In this document: positions 26,138 to 35,209 of the stretch, piece after piece | How the letters are laid out: each line of letters starts with the position of its first letter | Numbering within the stretch: position 1 is the stretch's first letter | DNA from: a virus | Virus record (IMG/VR): IMGVR_UViG_3300031524_000009 | Location: 1 to 61,640 of that record | Reading direction: 5' to 3' (one strand) | DNA: 61,640 nucleotides | Translations under genes and position numbers: made by a program | Notes under the pieces: generated by a model | Database searches by the model: none | Told to the model about the DNA's origin: nothing | What the model saw: the letters and a program-made list of their open reading frames with translations, nothing else

Positions 26138-26998
26138 ATGGAAAGCGCGCTCTGCCCAAGCTGCAGACGACACACGGTTCAAACGGCGTGCAATGCCAAC
26201 GGGTCTGAAGAGAGCGTGTGCGCGTCTTGCGGCTGGGTTGGCCCCCTATGCTTTGGCGTCAAGCACGATCCAAACAACGTTAAATGCGCGGGGGGCAATG
26301 ACACAAGCTATTGGTCAGGCGCAACGCATCAAAGGGAGGCGTGTTCTTTTTATGGTCGCTGTCAGGAAGCAATGTCTATGAATGTACCCGTACGTCAACA
26401 GATTGAACCCAACACGAGCCCGACCATTCTAGGGATGATCCCTTCCCGACCGGTGGCGCCAACGCCGACGCCGCACCCGGTCATGCCACCGGCGATGATG
26501 CCCGGTACGTCGCAAACCTACCCGACGCCCATTCAACAGATGAGCTCGCTACAGCAAGCGCTCGCGAATCAAACACGGCTGCCGGCACCCCTACCGCAAG
26601 TACAGCAAACTTACCAAGCGCAGCCCCAATACCCGGTGCAGTCTATGTACCAACGCCCTGTACAACAAGGGACCCAAACGCAAGCGTACCCGGTACAGCA
26701 ACAACAAGCCTACGCAGTTCACGGAAGTTACTTCGCGAGCCAGCCCCAGCACATGCCGGTACAACTCGTCGCTCCGGAGAACGCTAGCGTCCCCGCATAC
26801 GCACCACAAAACCACATTCTACCCGGCGTTCAATCAGGTTCGTTTCTCACCGTACCCGAACCACCGCCGGTGAAACCCCAAGATATTTGGCGCATGGCTG
26901 CCGCTGCGCTAGGCCGGGGTGCAATTAAGGGAGGGCTTATGACCGCGCTGAATATCGTAGATTACTATCCCTGGACGGCGTACTTCCACCGCCCATGA
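26138..26998 (+). CDS. Zinc-finger protein with long Pro/Gln-rich disordered tail (286 aa)
   Basis: The first 90 residues carry CPSC, CASC, a Cys-Phe pair and further Cys/His residues (CAGGND, CSFYGRC), consistent with one or two zinc ribbons. Residues about 95-235 are almost only Pro, Gln, Met, Tyr and Val (PVQSMYQRPVQQGTQTQAYP) and must be disordered. The last 40 residues form a short hydrophobic helix region. It opens the replication block with a strong GAGGAGG site and overlaps the helicase start by four bases. Two more replication-block proteins (33783-35141, 41798-42733) have similar low-complexity parts. Confidence 0.75.
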   Translation: MESALCPSCRRHTVQTACNANGSEESVCASCGWVGPLCFGVKHDPNNVKCAGGNDTSYWSGATHQREACSFYGRCQEAMSMNVPVRQQIEPNTSPTILGMIPSRPVAPTPTPHPVMPPAMMPGTSQTYPTPIQQMSSLQQALANQTRLPAPLPQVQQTYQAQPQYPVQSMYQRPVQQGTQTQAYPVQQQQAYAVHGSYFASQPQHMPVQLVAPENASVPAYAPQNHILPGVQSGSFLTVPEPPPVKPQDIWRMAAAALGRGAIKGGLMTALNIVDYYPWTAYFHRP

Positions 26999-28773
26999 AA
27001 GTCATTCGCCGGGATCCCGACAAGGCGTACCTCGACCGCTACCTTTGGATCCCGAAGTATCTCATTGACGTGAACAGCGTGAAGAGCGCGCTCACGTATG
27101 AGAGTTCGAGCGCGTATGGTGCCGAAGGCCATACGCGCATCGATTATCTCTGGAAGGAAGCGCCCGCTCACCTTTTAATACCTCGCGCTTTCTGGGACCC
27201 CGTGCGGTTACCCTGCCCTGTCATTGACTGTCGTCCGCGTCAGTACCCCACCATCAATTTTACTAGCCGTATAAAGCTCGACCACAAAATCGAGAAAACG
27301 GTGGGCGGCCACAAGATTCTGGTACCCACAGGTAACAACATTCAAAGGCTAAGCCTTGAGGCGCTCGAGAGTTCACAAGGTGGTGTACTGCAATTAACAT
27401 GTGGCCGCGGAAAAACGATTATTGCCCTTGAGTTCATCGCCCGGCGCTGTGTACCTGCACTAATCCTGGTGGACAACACGCAGCTGCTCTACCAGTGGCA
27501 AAAAGAGATCAACGCGTGTCTTGTTGTTCCGGGCGGTGTAGGTGTCTACGCCCTGGGGAAAAAGGAATGGCAACACGGCATTGTCCTTGCGACGTACCAT
27601 TCCATCGCTAACTGGGCGGACACCATTCCGGAAGAAGCACGCCGATGGTTCGGGCTTATCTTTTTTGAGGAAGGCCACCATTGCCCAGCACCCCTGTTCT
27701 CCAAAACCGCCGACATGTTCTACGGCATGCGCATTTCGTTGACGGCAACCCCCGAGCGCACGGATGGACGCCACGTTCTTTCTGAAGGACACGTAGGCCC
27801 CATCGTTTACAAGAATCTAACGCCGCTGCTTCTACCCACCTTCAGTTTCATCTGGAGTGGCGTAGGTGTCGACATGAAGGACCCCACCGTCGCGCCCAAA
27901 GTAGTTGACGTCAACGGCGAGGTACATCTCTCAAAGCTCAGCAGTTACTTCGGGCAATGCCCACCCCGCGTCAATTTACTCCTGCGCTTGGTGCACGAAG
28001 CGCGACAAAACAAACGGGTGGTCTTGGTGCTCTCGAACAGCGTTGATGAGGTCGTCAACTTGACGTCGTGCTGGGAGCGCCCGGGGCACCCGCTTTACAC
28101 GGACATCCCCTTGCCTACCCCCGCCGATGTGGGGGAACAGTTGAGCCCCCTCCTAGTGCCGCCCAAGGACCTGAAGAAGATGCAGCGGCGCAAAGCGTGC
28201 ATTGAAGCGCGCCTCACGAAGGGGATCACGGCCCTCGAACAGCAGACCCTTCGTGCGGAGCTCGTGGGCCTGCAACAAATTGAGCGTCAAGTTGCTGTAG
28301 CCCGCAAGCTCCAAAATGAGCTCGAGCGACGGCAACGCGCATACATCCACGATTTGCTTGCGGTCACAACCCAGGCAGGGCTGCTGACGTACGAGGTCGA
28401 CCCGGGTGTACGCAACCGCTTCGTGGCTGAGCGCGACGTCATCTTCTCCATCACCAAGTACGGCAAAGAAGGGTACGACTGCCAGCGCCTTGACACCATC
28501 ATCCTTTCCTCGCTGTTTTCACAACAGCCAGGTCTACAACAATTGCTAGGCCGCCCGACGCGGCCAGAACCTGACAAAAAGACGCCGCTGCTCTTGGGCA
28601 TCGTGGACGACGTTGGCCAGTGCATCGGCATGGCGAAAAAGCTGATAAGCCACTTACGGTCCTGGCCTGCCGAGGAAGGCGGACCGTACGAACCGATCCT
28701 CGTAGGATTCCCGTCATCATGGAAATCAAGAATGAAGCCCCCAGCAACAACGATGGAACTGTTTGGGCGGTAG
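26995..28773 (+). CDS. Superfamily 2 DNA helicase (XPB/UvsW-like)
   Basis: ATP-dependent DNA translocase or helicase. Visible motifs are I (LTCGRGKTIIA, GKT at 139-141), II (LIFFEEGHH, E225-E226 and H228-H229, a variant of DEAH), III (SLTATPER, 249-256), and VI (QLLGRPTRP). A charged coiled-coil insertion of about 100 residues lies between the RecA-like domains (KKMQRRKACIEARLTKG and following). Phage enzymes of this type remodel forks and recombination intermediates or help start replication. The length of 592 residues is typical. The start overlaps the previous stop as ATGA, and the end overlaps the next gene by 55 bases. Confidence 0.9.
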   Translation: MKVIRRDPDKAYLDRYLWIPKYLIDVNSVKSALTYESSSAYGAEGHTRIDYLWKEAPAHLLIPRAFWDPVRLPCPVIDCRPRQYPTINFTSRIKLDHKIEKTVGGHKILVPTGNNIQRLSLEALESSQGGVLQLTCGRGKTIIALEFIARRCVPALILVDNTQLLYQWQKEINACLVVPGGVGVYALGKKEWQHGIVLATYHSIANWADTIPEEARRWFGLIFFEEGHHCPAPLFSKTADMFYGMRISLTATPERTDGRHVLSEGHVGPIVYKNLTPLLLPTFSFIWSGVGVDMKDPTVAPKVVDVNGEVHLSKLSSYFGQCPPRVNLLLRLVHEARQNKRVVLVLSNSVDEVVNLTSCWERPGHPLYTDIPLPTPADVGEQLSPLLVPPKDLKKMQRRKACIEARLTKGITALEQQTLRAELVGLQQIERQVAVARKLQNELERRQRAYIHDLLAVTTQAGLLTYEVDPGVRNRFVAERDVIFSITKYGKEGYDCQRLDTIILSSLFSQQPGLQQLLGRPTRPEPDKKTPLLLGIVDDVGQCIGMAKKLISHLRSWPAEEGGPYEPILVGFPSSWKSRMKPPATTMELFGR

Positions 28774-29168
28774 TGGATTCGGGCACCCGTCGGCTGGTTT
28801 GCCGCATTGGCGATGGGTGCCGGTACCACAAGGCCCAGGCCGGCGACGTTGCAACCGTCTACGATGCCTTCGAGCTGCACTGCGCACCGATTCGTGTTCC
28901 AACCCCGCAGGGCATCCTCCACGCGGCCTACGACCCGGTATTGCTGCCTCTCGACCTGTCCAACGCGCCGGTTACGCTCACGGTACACATCGAGAACATC
29001 CGACGGTTCTCCGAGATGGAAGAAGAAGAGGCGCGCGCCTACAGCAGCATGCGTGAGAACCTGCTAACCGGGCTGCTTCGCGCTCGAGCGCAAAGCGCCA
29101 ACTTGACCCTGGCAAAGTCCTTGCCGAACGAAGGCACAAGAGACGCGAAGAAAATCCTTCTTGGTTGA
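28719..29168 (+). CDS. Hypothetical protein (149 aa)
   Basis: Not recognised. I chose ATG 28719 (MEIKNEAPSNND), which has AGGA upstream and gives a sensible N-terminus; the open frame reaches further back inside the helicase gene, but that part looks like a shadow. The N-terminal 90 residues are beta-rich (TVWAVVDSGTRRLVCRIGDG), the rest helical and acidic (SEMEEEEARAYSSM), then basic. It sits between helicase and glycosylase genes, so a nucleic-acid role is possible. Confidence 0.72.
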   Translation: MEIKNEAPSNNDGTVWAVVDSGTRRLVCRIGDGCRYHKAQAGDVATVYDAFELHCAPIRVPTPQGILHAAYDPVLLPLDLSNAPVTLTVHIENIRRFSEMEEEEARAYSSMRENLLTGLLRARAQSANLTLAKSLPNEGTRDAKKILLG

Positions 29169-29171
29169 TTC

Positions 29172-30038
29172 ATGACCCCTGACTACCGAAAGAGCCTCAC
29201 CGTTCTTCGACAAGAATGGGAGACCTGTACGGCCTGCAATCTTGGGCAGGTCCGGCAAGAAACCGGGGGCGCCTTCGTATTCGGCGAAGGCGCTCAGGGT
29301 GCCATCATGTTCATCGGCGAAGGCCCTGGACGTGAGGAAAACGAAGAGGGGCGCCCCTTCATAGGCAAGAGTGGTCGCTTCCTGCGCACCGTTCTTGAAG
29401 CCATCGGCATCAAGCACTTCTACATCACAAACGCCGTGTGCTGCCGCTCCTTCATCTATCAACTGGATGGTGAAGGACGCCAGAAGTTCGTAACGCGCAA
29501 AGGCGTTTCTTTACCCGTCGAACAAGATGAAGCCCCCAATACTGTTCAGCGGGCCGCGTGTCTACCGCGCCTTCAACAAGAAATCTACGCGGTGGATCCA
29601 ATTCTCATCGTAACCCTGGGAGCCACAGCGGCCGAAGCCGTTCTCGGACGATCACTCAAAGTACTTCAAGAATCCGGGGAGCTGAAACCCGACATGGTGG
29701 GTGCCCCGGGCACCGTTTTGAAGCTTCCCGGCGCAGGTCATCGCGCGCAGCTCACGCCGAAGGGCGTGTGGCGTCACAAGGTGCGCGGGGAATACATCAT
29801 GCCCACGCAGCAAAGCGTCGTGGAATACCCCGTCGTGCCCTTGCTTCACCCTGCCTACGTTCTTCGTTGCTTCTCTGACAAGAGCACGGGCAGTCCCAAA
29901 GAGAAGTTTGCATCCGGGCTCAGCGCCGTCAAACGGTACTACGCAAGCTACATGCAAACGGTTTACGGCGAGGTCGTAGCCCCTGAAACAGTCAGTGCGT
30001 CGCAGCTTGATGGCGCTGCGGGTGAGGAGGAATGGTGA
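29172..30038 (+). CDS. Uracil-DNA glycosylase, iron-sulfur family (family 4/5-like)
   Basis: Removes uracil from DNA. The family signature IGEGPGREENEEGRPFIGKSGRFL spans about residues 48-71; HPAY at 226-229 supplies the catalytic-pocket His. Four cysteines that can hold a 4Fe-4S cluster are visible: C19 and C22 (CTAC), C90 or C91, and C130. With 288 residues it is longer than usual because of two insertions, near 95-125 and 175-215. The acidic last residues overlap the next start. Its presence argues against a genome built with uracil in place of thymine. Confidence 0.88.
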   Translation: MTPDYRKSLTVLRQEWETCTACNLGQVRQETGGAFVFGEGAQGAIMFIGEGPGREENEEGRPFIGKSGRFLRTVLEAIGIKHFYITNAVCCRSFIYQLDGEGRQKFVTRKGVSLPVEQDEAPNTVQRAACLPRLQQEIYAVDPILIVTLGATAAEAVLGRSLKVLQESGELKPDMVGAPGTVLKLPGAGHRAQLTPKGVWRHKVRGEYIMPTQQSVVEYPVVPLLHPAYVLRCFSDKSTGSPKEKFASGLSAVKRYYASYMQTVYGEVVAPETVSASQLDGAAGEEEW

Positions 30039-30463
30039 GACACAACGACGTCGATTCAAGCAAGGTCCCGGAAGTGGCGGCGTTTGAAAACGCCAAGAGC
30101 AATCTGCAAGCATTCAAGCAAGCCAATCAAGCATTCTTTCTAGTGCTTGATGGCTTGCTGGAAGCGTACAACACAACGCGGGAAGATGCAGAGAAAGCCG
30201 TGCGGGGTCTCGGTGTCTCCTGCAGCGACTTCGAGTTCTACCAAAAAACCACCACCGTGAACGCCGACGCTCTTTATGCGGCCGTGGGACACGATGCCTT
30301 TCTCTCCGCAGGGGGAACGATCACCAACAAGGTCGTCTACAAAATCGATCCGAAGAAGCTTCAGCTGGCCGCTGAGAAAAGGCTAATCCCCAAGGATGTC
30401 GTTGACGAGGTTATCAAGGTAACCCCGAACTATCACGTACCCCCGCCGATGGTACTTCCATGA
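30032..30463 (+). CDS. Hypothetical protein (143 aa)
   Basis: Not recognised. The N-terminal two thirds are helical with a hydrophobic core (FKQANQAFFLVLDGLLEAYN), the C-terminal part is mixed and ends PPPMVLP. The start overlaps the glycosylase stop; the ribosome site GGAGG is very close to ATG 30032, so GTG 30035 is an alternative. The stop overlaps the next start as ATGA. Confidence 0.72.
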   Translation: MVRHNDVDSSKVPEVAAFENAKSNLQAFKQANQAFFLVLDGLLEAYNTTREDAEKAVRGLGVSCSDFEFYQKTTTVNADALYAAVGHDAFLSAGGTITNKVVYKIDPKKLQLAAEKRLIPKDVVDEVIKVTPNYHVPPPMVLP

Positions 30464-30783
30464 TCACGCCCGCTTGGCACGCCCTCTACGAGAAGTACGG
30501 GATTTCTCCGCAACAAAGCGGCGGCGCTTTGGAAGAAGACCCCTTCCGCTTGATGGCACAGCAAGCTCATTTCGCTGAACAGAAGGGGGAACTCACAAGC
30601 ACTGTTGCGGTGCTCTTGTCCACCGCTTCCGAGGACTACAGCAAGCAACGGTACACCGTCACCTTGACGTGTCCTTGCCCCTCCGCCGAGGGTGCGCTGT
30701 CGTTTACCACTGAGGCGTGTTTCATTACGGGACGACGCCTTCTCAACGAGGGCGCCGCCGCGGCGGGCCTTCCTATCCTTTAA
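30460..30783 (+). CDS. Hypothetical protein (107 aa)
   Basis: Not recognised. The N-terminal half is helical (WHALYEKYGISPQQ), the C-terminal half beta-rich with two close cysteines (TCPCPSAEG) and a third Cys later. It overlaps the previous gene by four bases and is followed 9 bases later by another small gene. It is part of a run of three small unknown genes between the glycosylase and the replicative helicase. Confidence 0.7.
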   Translation: MITPAWHALYEKYGISPQQSGGALEEDPFRLMAQQAHFAEQKGELTSTVAVLLSTASEDYSKQRYTVTLTCPCPSAEGALSFTTEACFITGRRLLNEGAAAAGLPIL

Positions 30784-30792
30784 GGAATCGCT

Positions 30793-31119
30793 GTGCCCGT
30801 TGATGGAACCAGCTCTCTTACACGCGTGCAGCTAGCGCGTCTCACCATCGACTACACCAAAAACACACCCGAGATTCAAGTGCTCAGCGCTTTAATGAAT
30901 CCTACCACGCGGGTGTCCGCTTTCATTCGTCATACCGGCAACGTATGGAGCCCAGCGACCCAAGACGCATTTCGTCAGTTTGTCGCTTGTCTGGAAGGGG
31001 ACGTTGCACGCACCGTTTTCTCAGATGGGGTAGACGGGCCTGGAGCTGTCTCTCTACCGAAAACCCAGGCAATGGGTCTCGCGGAGCACCTGACCGGTAG
31101 CGACGTCCCCGATATGTAG
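30793..31119 (+). CDS. Hypothetical protein (108 aa), GTG start
   Basis: Not recognised. AAGGAA precedes the GTG start at 30793. The sequence is mixed alpha/beta with a central hydrophobic stretch (IQVLSALMNPTTRVSAFIRH). A 63-base gap follows before the replicative helicase gene; that gap holds no gene or clear hairpin and may contain a promoter or leader. Confidence 0.7.
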   Translation: MPVDGTSSLTRVQLARLTIDYTKNTPEIQVLSALMNPTTRVSAFIRHTGNVWSPATQDAFRQFVACLEGDVARTVFSDGVDGPGAVSLPKTQAMGLAEHLTGSDVPDM

Positions 31120-31182
31120 TGGGATCGCTGTCTCCTAACTACCACACCTAGTAGTACCAATGTCCCTCATTGCGCAGACCGC

Positions 31183-32640
31183 ATGGGGGACGTACCGTCG
31201 TCACCCCCCGTAACAATCCTGGGGGCAGGAAAGGAGCGCCGTACCCTGTACAGTTGGCAGCATCAGCTCGTATCGCGCATCATTAGTAACGGCGACCTGA
31301 ACTCGGTCGTGCAATGGGGGATTACGCACGACGACTTCACAATGTCCGAAACCAAGGGCTTCTTTACTCAGCTCCTCGGTTACTACTCCGCGCCGGAGAC
31401 CATGGGCAGCGTTTGGGGTCCCCAAGCGCTGATGCAGAAGTTTCCTCACTTTGCCCTCTGCGACGATAAATCAATGACCACCGACGCTCTTTGCGCTGAG
31501 GTGCGCAAGGACCGGATCAAGGTTCAAACGAGGCAGCTCGTTGCGCAAGTCGGCGAGTTGGTGGAAGTGGACCCGGCACGCGCCGTCGGCTTTCTTCAAG
31601 AAGCTGCGGCAAGCCTTCGCAACGATTGCACGCCGCGTAAGATCGATGTGCATGCCTCCGACGCCATGCCCCGCGTCTGGAACAATTATTTAGCCGCGGC
31701 ACGTGGGGAACGGGTTTCCGTATGCCCCTGGCCTTGGGAACCTCTTCAAAAGGCGACGCTCGGTATTCGAAGCACCGACTACATCATCGTCTACGGACGC
31801 CCGAAGTCGATGAAGAGCTGGATCATTTGTTACCTCGCCGCCTTCATCATCGATCTCGACCCTGCCTATCGCATTCTCATTTACTCTAAGGAAATGGACG
31901 CCGATGAGATCTTCGAACGCATCGGCTGCACCATGGCTGGAGTTGATTACGAGCGCTTCACCGCAGGGCGTCTAACGCCTGAAGAACGCGATAGCTTCTA
32001 CTGTGTGGCCGACTCGTTGCGCCTTCTAAAACAGCGCATGACCTTCGTATGCCTTTCGGCACAAGACGTTCGTCCTGGACAGGACACCGTCGCGTGGCTC
32101 GAATCGAAGATCGATCGCTACAAACCGCACATTGTATTCGTCGACGGCATGTACCTCATGAGTGACCTGCACGGTTCGAAGAAACCTAACGAGCGGGTTG
32201 CCAACATCAGCCGCGCCCTACGGCAGGTGGTGCTTCATATGAAAATACCCGTCATCGCCAGCGTTCAAGCCAACCGGGACGCCGCGAAGAATGAAGACGC
32301 CAACACGGAAGAGGTCGCGTTCTCCGACTCCCTTGGCCAAGACGCCACCATGCTCATTCGCGTTATCAATGAGTGGAAGAAGGGAGCCAACACGCTGGCC
32401 CTCGTTATGGGGGGCGCATGTCGACGCTATAAGCTCTCCGGTTTTCGTATCCACGGAATGCCCGCCCACAACTTTTCTTACTACGGCGAACTATCCGACA
32501 AGGAAGCGCAAGCGGTCCTGAAAACCGAAGCGCAGTCAAAGCAAGCTTCTGCTGTTAAGCCTCCACGCCCTCTAATAAATAAACAAGAATCCGCTGAGAT
32601 TTCTAAGGGGGCAGCTGAGGTCGCGGGGATGGTTCATTGA
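31183..32640 (+). CDS. DnaB-like replicative DNA helicase with atypical Walker A
   Basis: Unwinds DNA at the fork as a ring, with the primase encoded next. The RecA-like domain has a Walker A-type loop GRPKSMKS (205-212; Lys211 and Ser212 kept, but Met where Gly normally precedes Lys), the catalytic Glu237 in IYSKEMDADEIFERI, Walker B IVFVDGMYL (Asp321), and a VQANRD motif near 274-279 codons further along, typical of the DnaB/KaiC fold. The N-terminal 170 residues form the primase-binding type helical domain. No good ribosome site precedes ATG 31183, so the true start may be slightly different. The end overlaps the primase start as TTGA. Confidence 0.87.
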   Translation: MGDVPSSPPVTILGAGKERRTLYSWQHQLVSRIISNGDLNSVVQWGITHDDFTMSETKGFFTQLLGYYSAPETMGSVWGPQALMQKFPHFALCDDKSMTTDALCAEVRKDRIKVQTRQLVAQVGELVEVDPARAVGFLQEAAASLRNDCTPRKIDVHASDAMPRVWNNYLAAARGERVSVCPWPWEPLQKATLGIRSTDYIIVYGRPKSMKSWIICYLAAFIIDLDPAYRILIYSKEMDADEIFERIGCTMAGVDYERFTAGRLTPEERDSFYCVADSLRLLKQRMTFVCLSAQDVRPGQDTVAWLESKIDRYKPHIVFVDGMYLMSDLHGSKKPNERVANISRALRQVVLHMKIPVIASVQANRDAAKNEDANTEEVAFSDSLGQDATMLIRVINEWKKGANTLALVMGGACRRYKLSGFRIHGMPAHNFSYYGELSDKEAQAVLKTEAQSKQASAVKPPRPLINKQESAEISKGAAEVAGMVH

Positions 32641-33764
32641 CCTACGACGTTCACTCCGAGATTCTGGATATCGCTTACAAGTTCCTCGAGAACGTACGGC
32701 CCTCCGGTTCGGAGAACGTGATGGCCCTGTGCCCGTTTCATGATGATGCCACCGCGTCCTTCGCGATGAACATCCTGAACGGCGTTTACTTCTGCCACTC
32801 CTGTCACGCCAAGGGAAACCTGCTCACCTTTTTGCGCGGGGTAGGCGTTTCCCATCAGCTCATCGACCTTCAGTACAAAGACCTCATCGAGGCCGCGCGG
32901 CGTACAACCCCCCCGGGGCCTGACCCCCTCGACCCGGGGGTCTACAGCCTGGCGCCTCTGCCTGAAGGCGCCCTTGGCTTTTTTGATGGATACACCATCC
33001 CTTCACTTCTAATGGCCGGGTTCAAGGAAGAAACGCTGCGCTACTTCGACGTCGGCTTTGACCATTGGCACGACCGCATCACGTACCCCATTCGCGATAC
33101 CCTCGGGCGCCTCGTGGGTATCAACGGACGTACGCTCCACAAGGATGTGCGCCCCCGCTACAAAATCTACAACAAGGAATACCTCTTGTGGGGTCTACCC
33201 GAGCGCGGCCCCTGGGATCGACGCAAGGTCCTTTACAACTTGCATAACGTGCTTCCTTCTCTCCTTGTGCACAGACCCGAGCATAGCTTTTTGGTTGTTG
33301 TAGAAGGATACAAAGCGTGCATGTGGGTCTGGCAAGCCGGCATCAAGAATGTGATCGGCTTGATGGGCTCTTACTTCTCCTGGGAGCACCGCTGGCTGAT
33401 TGAAAAGTTTGGCGGGAAAGTGTACTTCTTCCTCGATAACAACGCCGCGGGAATCCGTGGCACGTACAACGCCGGGCAAGTTCTTCAGCAAACAAAGCGC
33501 TACGCCGTGGACCCCTACCAGATCCGCTTTCACCAAGACCCCGGGGAGGAACTAATGCGCGCGTACCGCCGCTACGACGGCCCCTCCCTGGGAAGCACTC
33601 TCAACGCCCACGTCATTGAATACCCACCCCGTTTGCTCGATGACGAAGATGCCCAACCCGATAACTTAACGGCGGAAGAAGTCTGGGAACAGCTCTTCGA
33701 CGCCGTACCGTACAGCACTTGGCTTAACAAAAAAGAGGGCACAGTCCCTGTAAGTAACGCCTAA
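32637..33764 (+). CDS. DnaG-type DNA primase
   Basis: Makes RNA primers for replication. The N-terminal zinc site is C32, H35, C53, C56 (CPFHDD and CHSC). The TOPRIM core has VVVEGYKACMW (Glu223) and FFLDNNAAG (Asp267); the second Asp of the usual DxD is Asn269, a variation also seen in some phage primases. A motif LVGINGRTL near 160-168 fits the RNA polymerase basic part. At 375 residues it is a compact enzyme without a helicase-binding C-domain. The gene starts with TTG in an overlap with the DnaB-like gene, so the two are translationally coupled. Confidence 0.9.
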   Translation: MTYDVHSEILDIAYKFLENVRPSGSENVMALCPFHDDATASFAMNILNGVYFCHSCHAKGNLLTFLRGVGVSHQLIDLQYKDLIEAARRTTPPGPDPLDPGVYSLAPLPEGALGFFDGYTIPSLLMAGFKEETLRYFDVGFDHWHDRITYPIRDTLGRLVGINGRTLHKDVRPRYKIYNKEYLLWGLPERGPWDRRKVLYNLHNVLPSLLVHRPEHSFLVVVEGYKACMWVWQAGIKNVIGLMGSYFSWEHRWLIEKFGGKVYFFLDNNAAGIRGTYNAGQVLQQTKRYAVDPYQIRFHQDPGEELMRAYRRYDGPSLGSTLNAHVIEYPPRLLDDEDAQPDNLTAEEVWEQLFDAVPYSTWLNKKEGTVPVSNA

Positions 33765-33782
33765 AGGGCCAGAGGAGAACGT

Positions 33783-35141
33783 ATGGCAGCATTTGGAAAA
33801 GACCCGCGGGATTTGACGCATGTCACGCCCTTCGGGGGTGGCACGGCGAATCAACGGGAGCACTACCGTAAGCAGTGTGAGGCGGAGTCACGGGAATCGC
33901 GGAAGGCTGGCGGGGGAGGCCCCTACTGGAAGGATACGTTCCGCCTCCCGGATCATCCACGCATGGGTCGCTTCATCCCGGGAAAGTACGTCGTCCCCTA
34001 CGTGCTCGAGGACAACACGATTGTAGAGGAGACGCTCGAGTACTTCCCCTTTTACGTACACCGTCACCCCACGAGTAAAAAGACGGCGGTGTGCTGCGCA
34101 GGGCCTCTGCGCATGGACAAGAATCGTCGTGAGCCTTGCCTTGGATGTGACATGTACTGGGGCTCTGGAAAAGAAGATCGTGGTAAGTACATGTCGAACA
34201 CCCCGCAGTTCGGCTTTACTTGGTACGACTACGGTCTGTGGTGCAAACTTCCGAGCGACGCCAGAAACCCCTCAACGGGACAGCCGTACTACGACTGGGT
34301 TCCCGTAGCGCCCAATGACCAACGGGTCGGCCAGTACGAGTACAAAATCGGAAATCTAATCCCCTGGCCGATGTTCGCCATGCACAAGGAACAACTCTTT
34401 GGCTACATGGACCAAACCATCTGCACAGATTGTGTAACGTGCGGTAGCCAAGCCTCCATCATCTGCACGGCCAAGATGTGCGGTAACCCCTCGTGTGGCG
34501 CACTGGTTGTCGACCTGCGCACGACAACCTTGAATGCAGAGCAGACCAAAAAGCTGAACGCACCCTACGGCTGCGCCCTCTGCGGGCAAGTGCTCTTCGT
34601 TCGTGAGGTCTTGTCGTGCCGTGCGTGCGCTCAGTACAACCTGACGCCCCAGCGCGCGACGCTCTTCGATGAAGACCTCGAGCTCACGGCGATCCCTACG
34701 GGTAAGAACAACCAGACCGCGTTGTTGCCCACCAACCGATCGAACCCGCGACCAATTCAAGTGGACGCAGCGACGGCGGCCAACATCAAACCGTTGCGCC
34801 TCGATGCGAAGTTCGCGCCGACGCCCCTCGAAGAACAGCGCAAGCTTTGGGGCATTCCTAAGGGCCCTGCCTCCCAGACGCAGGTACCGGTCGCGTACCC
34901 AACCTTCAATCCCCCCATGCAGACCGCGATGCCTGCCGCACCGGCGCCGTACCCCGTCTTCACCCCGCCAACCTTTGCGCAGCAACCCCTGATGCCAACG
35001 CCCCCCGCATCGATGGCAGCGCCCGCTATGCCAAACGGGGGAATGCCCATCTGGCCCGCTTCACAGGCACAGCCCGCCTTCTCGCCCCCCTCTATGAACC
35101 TGCCCGGCTGGCCCCCCTTCTCCGGGCAGCAGGGTCAGTAA
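33783..35141 (+). CDS. Zinc-finger protein with Pro/Met-rich tail; candidate single-strand DNA-binding protein
   Basis: A GAGGAGA site precedes ATG 33783. Residues 1-100 have a basic, beta-rich part (WKDTFRLPDHPRMGRFIPGKYVVPYVLED). From about 100 to 290 many CxxC-type pairs occur (CCAG, CLGC, CTDCVTC, CTAKMCG, CALC, CRAC), indicating two or three zinc sites. From 360 on the chain is Pro/Met/Ala/Gln-rich and disordered. Its place between primase and DNA polymerase and the disordered C-terminus suit a phage single-strand binding protein such as T4 gp32, which also holds zinc, but no direct similarity is claimed. Confidence 0.75.
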   Translation: MAAFGKDPRDLTHVTPFGGGTANQREHYRKQCEAESRESRKAGGGGPYWKDTFRLPDHPRMGRFIPGKYVVPYVLEDNTIVEETLEYFPFYVHRHPTSKKTAVCCAGPLRMDKNRREPCLGCDMYWGSGKEDRGKYMSNTPQFGFTWYDYGLWCKLPSDARNPSTGQPYYDWVPVAPNDQRVGQYEYKIGNLIPWPMFAMHKEQLFGYMDQTICTDCVTCGSQASIICTAKMCGNPSCGALVVDLRTTTLNAEQTKKLNAPYGCALCGQVLFVREVLSCRACAQYNLTPQRATLFDEDLELTAIPTGKNNQTALLPTNRSNPRPIQVDAATAANIKPLRLDAKFAPTPLEEQRKLWGIPKGPASQTQVPVAYPTFNPPMQTAMPAAPAPYPVFTPPTFAQQPLMPTPPASMAAPAMPNGGMPIWPASQAQPAFSPPSMNLPGWPPFSGQQGQ

Positions 35142-35154
35142 CCCGCGCGTTTTG

Positions 35155-35181
35155 GCGCCCGCGTTTCGGGGACGCGGGCGC
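35155..35181. repeat. Perfect GC-rich hairpin between zinc protein and DNA polymerase genes
   Basis: A 10-base perfect inverted repeat (GCGCCCGCGT and ACGCGGGCGC) surrounds a TTCGGGG loop; weaker pairing of flanking CGTTTTG with CAAACG can extend it. There is no T run after it on either strand, so it looks more like an mRNA stability, processing or attenuation hairpin than a plain terminator. It fills most of the 68-base gap. Confidence 0.6.
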
Positions 35182-35209
35182 AAACGTTCTACTTTGAAAG
35201 CGCCTTTGC

